From assembly GCA_021464415.1 (NCBI GenBank), contig CM038471.1, forward strand, positions 74,192,851-74,256,850: a stretch of 64,000 nt of DNA. The letters are read 5' to 3'. Each line of letters starts with the position of its first letter. The stretch's first letter is position 1. Below, in pieces: positions 36,066 to 47,500 of this stretch. The notes under the pieces were generated by a model that saw only the letters and a list, made by a program, of their open reading frames with translations, did no database searches and was not told the origin of the DNA. A program made the position numbers and the translations under genes. Origin of the DNA: Lonicera japonica (Eukaryota > Streptophyta > Magnoliopsida > Dipsacales > Caprifoliaceae).

Positions 36066-36720
36066 ATGTATCTAGCACATACAGGGCCTGATATATCATA
36101 TGCATTGAGTATTATCAATAAGTTCTTACATAATCCAGGGGAGAAACATATGCAGGCAGTTATGAGAATTATCAGTTATCTCAAAGCAATTCCTGGAAAG
36201 GGAATCCTAGTCCAAAAAAATGAGGATATCCTGAAGGTTGAAGGATACACTGATGTTGATTGGGCAGGTAATATATGTGACAGAAGGTCTACATTAGGGT
36301 ACTTCACATTTGTAGGAGGAAACTTGGTTACTTGGAGAAATAAGAAGCAAAATGTAGTATCCCAATCAAGCGCAGAAGTAGATTATCGAGAAATGGCAGT
36401 TGGTATTTAAGAGTTATTGTGATTAAAACTGCTGCTGACAGATCTCGGTTTTCCTCCGGCAGAACCCATGGTGCTATATTGCGACAACAAGGTAGCATGT
36501 GATATTGCACACAATCTGGTTTAACATAATAGAACAAAGCATATTGAAGTGGACAGGTTCTTCATCAAAGAGAAGTTAGAAGATAAAGTTATTTATGTTC
36601 CTCATGTACGCTCTGAAGATCAGTTAGCTGACATATTCACCAAGGCCGTGATAAGGAAAGTATTTGCCAAGCTGATTAGCAAGTTGGGCATGTTCGATAT
36701 ATGTGTGCCAACTTGAGGGG
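36066..36720 (+). pseudogene. Copia RNase H fragment
   Basis: Continuation of the polyprotein in a frame broken by stops. TGPDISYALS, GYTDVDWAG, RRSTLGYFTF and VSQSSAEVDYRE are followed after stops by HIEVDRFFIKEKL and EDQLADIFTKA, the usual Copia RNase H tail. Stops near 36408 and 36523 show decay. Confidence 0.8.
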
Positions 36721-36927
36721 GAGTATTAGAAGATATGCATAGATATGGTATGTGATTTAGATAATTTAGATATGATATGTGATTCTTAGAATCACGTGAT
36801 ATTATTTTTCTTTCCAATGTATAGCTTATTCCATCCCTATTTAAGGGACATTTGTATTCATTCATAATCATAACAATATAATTCATTATCTCTTCTCTTT
36901 CTCCATTCGTCAACACATCTCGCAAAT

Positions 36928-37475
36928 GTTAATGAAAGAAAGCAGCCGAAAGTTTACTCGGTTCCCATTTATTTGTTTATGTTATTTTCATAACATACAC
37001 ATCAAATATATAAACAAAAAACACAATTTTCTATTTAAAGTATAAAAAATGTTTTCTCGATTTTCCGTAACCGATTTACAGGCTTGTACACTCGGCATCT
37101 CTCAACCGAGTATGAAATCCCATAAAATGTCAAATCGATATGATCTTGGGACATTCATTTAGTTAAGAGCAACACTGGGATGCTCTATCATGCTCGGCTA
37201 TGAGCAACCGAGTGACACTAATCACACCCGGTTCCTCTCAACCGAATGAAGGTCTCGAGAGCATATCAAATTGACATTTTATAGGATTTTATACTCGGAT
37301 GAAAGAAGCCAAGTGTACAAGCCTGCAACTCGGTTACGAAGAACCGAGTAAATCTTCTTCGCGCTTTAAACAGAAAATTGGGTTTTTTGTTTATATATTT
37401 GATGTGCATGTTACGAAAATAATATAAACAAAGAAACAAAATAAAAACATGCATGCCTCTCTTTCATTAATTCTT
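36928..37475. mobile_element. Foldback element, 0.55 kb
   Basis: The left arm, starting at 'gttaatgaaagaaagc' (36928), is mirrored by a right arm ending 'ctctctttcattaatt' (37474). Shared inverted blocks include 'catcaaatatataaac', 'caggcttgtacac' and 'cataaaatgtcaaat'. Arms are about 230-260 bp with a short centre. No coding capacity. Confidence 0.75.
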
Positions 37476-37959
37476 CCTCATTTGTTTTCCTTCCCTTGTT
37501 ATAAAATTTCTCATTTTTCTACCATTCTTCTTAAACTTAAGACTCTTGTATCAATGGCGGAGGTTTTCTTGCATTAATAATGGAGGTTTTCTTGGCTGTT
37601 TTGGTGCAACCGAACTTTGTTGCTAAACTCATTTGAAGATGGTAGAGATGGTAGAGAAATTTTGGAGAGAAATTTAATGTGAGAATAAATGTATAAATTG
37701 TATTAAATGTGAGATAGTTAAACAAATTTTTTAATTAGTTTACTTAATTGATTTTTTTTTGTGGGAGTATTAGCAAGAGTTTTGTAGGGTGCCAATATCA
37801 TAACCCTTTTTATTATACTGGCATTCAATTTAAATTTTTTGTTAAAATTTGGTAAAGTTAATTTATTCGGTGGACAAATTATCTTTTTCATAATTCGTGA
37901 AAAAGTTGGCCAATTTAAACTTTGAAATAACCCCATGGAAAAAAGAAAGAATAGAATAT
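37476..37959. other. Spacer, no gene seen
   Basis: AT-rich; only short low-complexity frames. Confidence 0.4.
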
Positions 37960-38340
37960 GGGCGGTGTTAATTACGCCCACCATTTCTGTCACAAACATC
38001 CCACTTGTCACAAACATCTCCAAAGGTAAATTTTTAATCACCAACACTCCCTAAGACTCGCCTAATAAGAGGTGAGTGCATATACACAGACTCGTCCCAC
38101 TCGGAGAGAGTTTACTCAAGTATTTTTAAAATAAGGCCTGCCTAATAAAAGATGAGTTCATTTACATAAACTTAGTTTATACGAGAAGAGTGTGTTACTA
38201 AGTATTGACATAACATTAGGCAATGAAAAGGGATGGAGGGAGGTATATGTGACAAATAAGGTAGTGTTAAAATGTGTTCATAATCAAATTTTAGAAGGGG
38301 TGTTTGCGACAGATTTGAATGTGTAAATAACACCACCCTT
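37960..38340. mobile_element. MITE with GGTGTTAATTAC-type ends
   Basis: Left 'gggcggtgttaattacgcc...ctgtcacaaacatccc' is mirrored on the right by 'ggggtgtttgcgacag...gtaaataacaccaccc', about 45 bp of terminal inverted repeat. It lies about 180 bp upstream of the aldolase start codon. Confidence 0.6.
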
Positions 38341-38424
38341 GAAGTTTATATAAACAAATTAAATTAGTCAAATCTGATTTTTTTTTTTTTTTTTTTTTTG
38401 AAGTTTATATAAACAAATTAAATT
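38339..38424. repeat. 27-bp direct repeat flanking a poly-T tract
   Basis: 'gaagtttatataaacaaatt' occurs at about 38340 and 38399, separated by a run of about 22 T. It is close upstream of the aldolase gene. Confidence 0.7.
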
Positions 38425-38519
38425 ATAAGTTAACGGGAATCAAATTTTAGATGTGAAATTACAATTTTAAGATAATAAAAACTAAAATCAAACAAACGGT
38501 TAGTACTATCTTGGGCCGT

Positions 38520-41500
38520 ATGAGAGATACGGATATGGCAGCAGCGAGCTTTCATTCACCAATGCCGTTGTCATCTTCATCATCTTATTATTCTTTGCTT
38601 CATCCACTACTATCATCACCACCACCACCATCACGTCCCTCTCCTTCTCGCAGTAGTTGTTTTTGTTGTTGTAGTTCGTCTTCCCATCTTCATCTTCATC
38701 GTAGTGCTCTATCTCCCGCTGCCAATAAAACCTTAACCCATATTAAAAACTCTGGCGTTATTGCTTGTCTTCGCGCCCAAAGGTATATATATACATGTAC
38801 TTACATCCTCTCTTTACAATTTCATGTTGTATTATATGCACAATCAGGTAAAGTCAATTAAGTAATACTTTGGGCAATTATCATTGTTCTAGAATAACTC
38901 AGGATTAAAACTCGATAAATTGACTCATCACTTCATCAGTTCTAGAATAACTTCTTTTTTGTTATGGTTCATATTGTGTTTAAGTTCACATATGAAGAAA
39001 GTTGAAAAAAAGTAAGAAGTGATTCAGTAGTTTAGAGTCTTTCTATCTTACATTCTTATATTCCTTTTACGGGGAAAAAGGGACGTGATAGGGTCAAATG
39101 GAAATTCACAAGTTCAGTATATTATAATTTGAACTGCTGGAACTATGCTTTTATCTTCTTGTTTGTTTGGAGTTAGTGGAGCATTTTCTATTTTCAATTT
39201 CAATCACGGGTTTGTAGTTGAAGACTTCTATGATGAGATATCCAAATTCCAATACCTATGTGATCAATCACTTGGGTATTTCTATTAGCACTCCAAAATT
39301 GTGATCCATATTTAGTGACACATTTAATGCCTTACAGGTCCTATTTAGAGTGCCAAAGTACTTTGGTAAGAGTGGGAATAGCCTAAATGCCAGTGTATTT
39401 AGTCTTTTGAGGCATATTTAATTAGTACATTACCATGCATGAATGGTGTTCGATAAAAGGACTGAAAAAAAGTATGGCATGTGGGGTTGTAGAAATTTTT
39501 TGTTTATGGAGTTATTAGATTAAGAAATTTGGTATACTGGTTCGCAGATCATCGATGTAACTGCACTTGTCTGAATCTACTATTTTAACTTCTGTTGATT
39601 TTGTCTTTTGTTTAGTTCAGAGCTAGCATTGGAAGCTGCTCGTGCTGCACTTAGTGGTGGTATCTCAGTTGTAAGTTCACATTATTCAATCAGTTGCATT
39701 ATACTGCCCTGCTTGAATAAGCAGCTCTTATACTTTGTTGTATCAGAATATATAAGCAGAACTTGTTTTATGGTGATTAGAACTTCTTCTTTTTTCCAAA
39801 TTCTGTGAACTATATTGTACTGCTACAATGCATGCTTGGGGCAAAATGTGTTGGACTTGTGGAAAAATTATTTAATTACACAGTTGTAATGCTAGTAATT
39901 ATTATTTATTTGAAGTTTCTTCTCTTCATGCCTTCAATGCTTGGAGATTTTTCTTTGAATAATGTTCTTGGAGGAGCTATGGTTACCATAAAAAATGAGA
40001 TAAAGAGGTCGTGGAGCCCAACTCGTAAGCTTTACAAGTGAAACTTCCTGAAATTACAAAAAGATTTATTGGTCCGTGGCATTAGACAAGCCTAATCCAG
40101 CTTATAATAGAAGAAATAAATCAAAAGTTTCATTGACGTTTCGCCTTTTTTAACACTTTGAATTCCGAAGCTCATCCTAAAACTAGGAAGATTATGATCC
40201 TTCTTAATTTGATTAATGCCTGCACTCTTAGCTTTTCTCTGCAGTAGCTAAGGTATTTCAAATCTCAATATTAGCCCGCGATCGATACTAGCAATGGTCT
40301 TGGAGGTTGAATGATCATTATAAAAAATGAACTTGGGAATAACTTGTTTTGCTAATTTTAGAACACTTCGGGTGTATTGCTAAAAACTTGGAAAATGACT
40401 AAAAGCACTACTAATTTTTACGAGAAGTTGGAAAACAGATGATTGATTTGATGAGATGCTCTATTACTTTTTCGTTTTTCCATTGATTCCGATTCTTCGG
40501 GTTTGGAGGGGGGGTGGGGGGTTCAGTAAGGAAACTTTTCCATGAGAAGGAAAAGATGAACATCCTACCAAATCACTCATCTATTCTTTCAACTTCTCAT
40601 AAAATTTAGTAGTAATTGACTGATTTCAATCATTTTCCAACTCAACTTTAGCAGTCAGATCTTCTAATTTAGGATAGTCAAAGTTAACACGTTATATTTA
40701 TCTTCTAATACACTTAATTTTTTTCCCTTTAATTTGCAGCTGGAAATTGTGATGTCTACCCCAGGTGTGTTTGAGGTTGTTTTACATATACAATCTCTCT
40801 TTCTTTTTCTCCCTCCACTTCCATTCTGATTGAGAACTGACATTATTTTTCCCATGTACAGGTTTTACAACAGCTGGTGCAGGACTGTCCTGCAACTACA
40901 ATAGGGGTAGTTATTGCTCTCTTTTCCCTTATATTAATTGTGCTGCACTATTTTATGAAAATGCTGGGCTCTCTAAGAATGTGAACAAAAAATTGTACAC
41001 AGGATGAGATGTCCTGCAACAGCTGGTGCAGGACTGTTCACTATTTAACTTGACCTTGAGAATCTGCAAAGCTATTAAACCATGAGAAGTACATGACGAT
41101 TTTTTTGATAAGCTTCACACTGAAATGTCCTTGTATACATTTGCTCCTTTTTTCTTTTTGTAACATTTGGTGGTCCTTTGACTTCGACCCCAAACTAATA
41201 GCTATATAATTGGGGTTTGGCCAAGGGATTACATAAAAACTTACTAGATATTGCCCATTGTTTATACATAATGCTTTGCTTACCCCCCTTGTTTTTATTT
41301 ATTAATTTGAGAGATCCCTTCTTGCTGGCAGGGGGAAATGTAGAAGAAATGTAGAAAAAACTATTTTGGGAATGTGTAGTTATTCTTCAATTCTTTTTGT
41401 CCGAAAAGTCAAATATCCCTAAGATGTCTAGGTGCATATGACTAGTCAACCATCTTTGACATACTAAATTGTTGTTTAGGAGAAGTACATGACATATCAT

Positions 41501-44500
41501 AATTACTATAATATCTTGCAGGTTGGGACTGTTTTAAATGCAATGGATGCCAAAAATGCCATAAATGCTGGAGCAAAATTTCTTATGAGTCCTGCGATTG
41601 TGATGGTACCTTTCAAGATAGTAAAAATATCAATATTCTTTTGCTATCACAACCAAAAAGCTTCTTTTAGCTTTTTGATGTGGCACTTTGTTATTAGTAT
41701 CCAAATGTATAGATATATGATGATCCAAAAATGCACTTAATTGTTTTCTCATAACAAGGCAATGATCTTCAGGACATTCTAGATGATGTTCAAGGCAGTG
41801 AAGCTCTGTACATACCTGGTGCAATGACCCCGACAGAAGTAGGTGTCCATTTAACCAAGACGTCCCCTTTCATTGTTTCTTGTTTTCATTTGACCTTTAA
41901 CCATGTTTTCCTGCTTAGCCTCTACTTTTTTTTTCTTTCTTTTTTTCATGTCATCATTGTTAATGTATATTAGTATAGGGGTATTTTTGTCTTTAGTAGT
42001 TTCTTCAATTATTTATGACTTCTGGATCGTAACTCTCTTACACTATGTTAAGATTCATCTCATAATTCTAAAAGAGGAGAAATAGAAGAGAAAAGTAAAA
42101 AATTATATTATACAGATAGAGAAAATGTATATTACGTATGTAATCTAAGATGAGCGGAAAATTATATTGTATATCTTACTAAAAGAATGATTACACATTT
42201 ATAAACATAAAAGTCCTACTTACATAAGGAAACAATCCTACTAATTAGGATCTCTTAATTATCTACTTTCTTAATATATTATTTACAGCATATAACACTC
42301 CCCCTCAAGCTAGAGCATATATATTAATCATGCCCAGTTTGTTACAAAGATAATCAACCCGAATCCCATTTAAGGCTTTCGTGAAAAGATCACCTATCAG
42401 TCTTCACATACCTTGTAAAAATTAATCCTTGTTGTATCTTCTCACAGACAAAATGGCAATCAATTTCAATATGTTTCGTTCGTTCATGGAACACGGGATT
42501 GGACGCAATTTGTATGGCAGCTTGGTTATCACACCACAATTTTGCTAGTACCAAAGTCTTAATCCTTCTTCAGTTAAGAGCAAACATATCCACATTATTT
42601 CACACACGGACTGAACCATAGCTCTATATTCTGATTATGCACTGGATCGTGACACAACATTTTGCTTTTTACTTTTCCATGAGACCAGATTTCCTCCAAC
42701 AAAGACACAATAGCCTTATGTGGATCTTCTATCCACCTTGGAACCTGCCCAATTTACATCTATGACATATTCAATGCGAGTGTGTCTATGATCAGCGAAC
42801 AAGATACCACATCCAAGTGCTCCTTTCATGTAATACAAAATTTGTTCTAACACTGCCCAATGATGAACTGTTGGGGATGACATAAACTGGCTCACCACAT
42901 TAACAGAATACGCAATATCGGAGCGAGTCACTGAAAGATAGTTCAATTTTCCCACCAATCTTCTATATCTCTTAGGATCCTCGAATAGTTTACCATATTT
43001 GGTCAACTGTATAGTATAAATCATCGAAGTACTACACGGCTTTGCCCCCAACTTCCCTGTCTCAGCTAATAAGTCAAGAACATATTTCCTCTGAGATAGA
43101 AAGATACCCTTTTTACTTCTTGCGACTTCGACACCTAAAAAGTATTTAAGCGTCCCTAAGTCCTTTGTATAAAACTAAGCATGAAAAAAGGACTTAAGAG
43201 ATGAAATTCTCGTAGTAGCACTCCCAATAATGACAATATGATCTACGTACACAACTAACAAAATGATGCATGTTTCAGATTGTTTGTAAAACACCGAGTG
43301 GTCAGACTTACTTTTCACCATGGCAAACGTTTCAATAGCCTGGCAAATTTTCCAAACCAAGTACTACGTTTTAAGCCATATAAAGATTTACAAAGATGGT
43401 AGACTTTCCCATACTCCCCCTGAGCAACAAACCCAGGAGGTTGCTTCATATAGACCTATTCCTAAATATCACCATGAAGAAAAGTATTCTTTATATCTAA
43501 TTGATGCAAAGGCCAATGATGACTAGCTGTCAAAGATATAAATAACCTGACATATGTTAATTTAGTAACAAAAGAAAAAGTATCAAAATAATTTACTCCA
43601 TAGGTTTGAGCATAACCCTTAGCAACATGGCGGGCTTTTAAACAAGCAACAAACCCATCGGGATTGACCTTGACAGTAAACACCCATTTGCATCCAATAG
43701 CCTGTTTTCCTGCAGGCAAAGTAACCAAGTCCCATGTACCATTCTTATCTAAAGTGTCCATTTAGATAATAAGCATCCATTTAGATGATGAGGAAACAAG
43801 GCACGTATTTGGTTTACCTGAATCAGCAATAGCAGCGATGGAGGTGACCGGAGTGAATGAGGATCTTAGAGCTATTTGGTATTTAGAGAACTTGGCAAAC
43901 TCGTTGGCAAGGATCAGAACTGATTTTTCAGCTGTATCATTAATATATACAATATGGGTCAAATGAGCTTTTTGAGCCTTGTATCGAAGCTTCCTACAAT
44001 CCCGCTTCAGGTGCCCTGGATTATGACAGTAATGACATACAATTCTACCTGAGCCCTGTCCCCGAGTCACACTTCCTCTTGAATCATGTGCACGAGTATC
44101 AAAATTTTTACCGTTCAATCCCCCTCCTTTATTGCTTCCCCGATACTGTGATCACCTAAGTTCATACTCAGAATTTTTACTAACCAAAGCACTATTGAAC
44201 TGAACAGATGGAGTCTAAACAGGTGGATTCCCCTTTATACGAAGAATTCTAGTATACACATCTTCTAAAGAGGAAATCTCAGGACTAGAAAGAATTTGGT
44301 TCTTTGGAGTTTTAAATTCAGATGGAAGACTAGTTAAAAAGTTCATGATAGCCATCTGCTCCCTCTAACTTTGCTGAACTTTTATATCAGGACTGTACAG
44401 CAACAACATATTGAGTTCTTCAAAATATTAAGTTCTTCAAAAGTTTTCTTAAAATCTATAAAATAACGCATAATAGACCTGTCTTATTTTTCTGCACAGT

Positions 44501-47500
44501 AAAATGCTTTGCACACATCATAAATGCGATTAATATTCCTTTTCCCAAAATACAGAAAATCCAGATAACCCATTAATTCCTTAACCAATTCACAGTGATT
44601 AATCAAACTAATAACGTCACTTTCAATATAATTTCGGATCTGCAGGAATAATCGAGCATCCTCCCTTAACCATGTCTGCCTAGAGTCATCTGAGTGTGGA
44701 TCATTAATCATATGATCATCTTTGTCGATAATTCGCAAATAAATTCGAACTGTTTTACTCCAATCTAAGTAATTAGAGCCATTAAACTTATGATCAGTGA
44801 TTTTTTACATCACCAAAATAACATTCGAAACAACTACTGGCTTTTTATTATTCATGATTTAAATAATTTTATTTGTAAAACACTTCAAGAACAAATAAAA
44901 ATATAGTAGAGAGCGAGAAACGAACCAACCACAAAGCACGAATAAAGCAAGGAACGAACTAACAAACAACCACAGAGCACAAAATACGAACAAATCACCT
45001 CTGGAAACTGTTTTAGGGCAGTTTCAGATCTGGAACCAAGTGCACATCAAATCTGGAGCACGCAGAGAGTGTATGAATAAGGCTAAACTGAACCAAACTC
45101 AGCTTTGCACCAAATAAAGACGAACTGAACCAAAGCGAGCACATATACATGCTGTAGACGCTGAGACGAAGCCAATGGCCGCAGCCGGAGGTTGAACGGT
45201 GGCAGGTCTAGCCTCCATGCGCCGGCGCGTGGGACAGTGGCTAGAGCTTATGGTGGCGCGTGAAGGCCACACGCTAGGCTTTTGGACGCTGGATTCTGGG
45301 GGAGTGCTAAGCGGCGGAAGATGCTCCTCCCTGGGCAGGAGGTGAGACTAAATAGTCACTTTAGATCACTAAATGAATTTCGAAGGTCGAAGCCCTAACG
45401 AACCCTAGTCTGTCATTAACTATCAAACGTAAACCAAGAAAGAAAACCCTAATCCCTCTGATACCATGTAATCTAAGATGAGCGAAAAATTATATTGTAT
45501 ATCTTAATAGAAGAATGATTATACATATATATACACAAAAGTCCTACTTACATAAGGAAACAATCCTACTAATTAGGATCCATTAATTATCTACTTTCCT
45601 AATATATTATTTACTGCCTATAACAACATAAAAGAGAATAGAACAAGAGCCGTTTATATTAGTATAGATGAATAAAACATGACAAGAACGATAAAAATAC
45701 CCCTATAATAATATCTCTATACCAATATACTAATGTTATATACGCCCCATTACCTTATAACTTAAGCTTTTGGGGTAGATGGTTCCGGACATGGTATCAG
45801 AGCTCAGGTTTCACAAGATCTTGAGTTTGAATCATCCCGTTTGCTTTTGTTTCCTCTTTTTTGTTAGTGTAGTATACACCTCCTTTTGTTTGTGCACTGA
45901 GTGCACCTTGGTTTGGTTTGTCTCTCCACATGCGAGTGGGGTTGCATGTGAGGGGAGTGTTGGAGAGCATGATATACATTGTTAACCCACTTTCTAACAA
46001 CTTAAGCTTTTGGGAGAGATGGTTTCCAACAACTAATAACAATCATGAGTCTGAAGATCACATTTCTAGCATCATATATGTTTTTTGTGGTTGAATCATT
46101 GGGAATTTGAATTTCCTCCCCCCCCCCCCCTTCCCCTTCCCTTTCCCCTTCCCCTTCCCCCCTTAAAGTTGTACTCATGCAATTATTTCATGATTCTCCA
46201 GATATTGACTGCCTACAATGCTGGTGCCAAAATTGTCAAGGTGAGCCTTTACTGTTCATAACTAGAATCGCAAATTTATTAAGACAAAGGTATGCATATG
46301 ATTGTTCTATACGATATGCACAATTAGTTGAAAGAATTTTAATTTTTACGTGTTAACAACTTTTATCTTTATCAAATTGTCCTGTTCAAGTGTTTCCTAG
46401 AAAATTCTAACGTTTAATGAATGCACTGACATGGCATTGTTTTTAGTCCACATAGTACGTTTTGGTTAGTCAATAATCTATGTATGTCTATTTCCATCCC
46501 TGGTCGTTACTAGTGCTCGAGGGTTCTCCAACTGTTAGAATTTTCTGAAAGTTGAATCTTTAGAATTTAGATATGAACTCCCAATCCCACTCCTTTATGG
46601 TTTTCCTTTTGGAGGGTCATGATATACACCATTAGCCTACTACCTAAAACATTAAGCTTTGGTTTTGCAAGGTCATGGGTTAAGTTTTCCCAGTTTTTAT
46701 CTGCTTCAGCCTTTGTGTCTTTTGCAATTGCACACAATCAATATCTTAAATTGTAGTACATGATATGCATTGTTGGTTGACGACCTATGAAGCGCGGACA
46801 CTCTCTTGGAGGTCACATGTCGGGCCCAACACTTGTCAGACGCTCAGACACTCTCTCCAACACTTGAATTTAATTATAATCTCTAATACTTGATAATTGA
46901 TTTAGATGGCTACTACTCCTAGTGTTTCTTCATTGCAACATCAACTGAGGATGAGGCCACTGAGCCACTTTTTATATTCCCCTTTTGTTTTCTATCATTC
47001 TTTGGAACAATTTAGTCTATGTATGCTTTTTGATGTTTTAATTATGGAACAATTTAGTGATCATGTTTTGAGTATTTGGGTTATTAATGCAATCTAGTTC
47101 ATTTTATTGAATTCTTGAATATTTACAATGTTTATTGCATATATAATTAATTAATTAAGAACGTGCCCCCCCCCCCACGTGTCGTCCTACATTTTGGAAA
47201 AATTGCTTGTCGCTTGTGTGTCATGTCGAAACGCGTGTCACGTGCCGAGTCTATGCTTCATAGTTGATGACTCAACAGCTTAAGTTTTTACCTCCGTGTC
47301 TCTGTCCCATATTAAGAGTCACTTGTGAAGCACGGACTCTTTAGAAGGGTCAACATACCAAATCGCACGAGAGTTGATTCCGATTCTCACCTGATTCTTC
47401 CCCAATTCCCACCCATTGCATATCCAATCATTTCATTTAATTTATTTACAGAGTCTTGTTAGATTCTTCTTGGATTCTCAAAGAATCCTAAAAATCAAGG

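Larger units (their letters stand above)
35231..36915 (+). mobile_element. Internally deleted Copia retrotransposon
   Basis: The recognisable 5' LTR end (35231-35366) matches the last 135 bp of the 3' LTR (36724-36915). PBS TGGTATCAGAGC is at 35367-35378 and PPT 'gagggggag' at 36714-36722. The interior jumps from the leader straight into the reverse-transcriptase region, so gag, protease and integrase have gone. The start of the 5' LTR is displaced or lost beside the hAT at 34526-35222. Confidence 0.85.

Noticed and set aside
45792..45803. PBS of a full-length retrotransposon
   Set aside because: The next LTR copy is only about 155 bp away with matching target duplications, so this is a TRIM.
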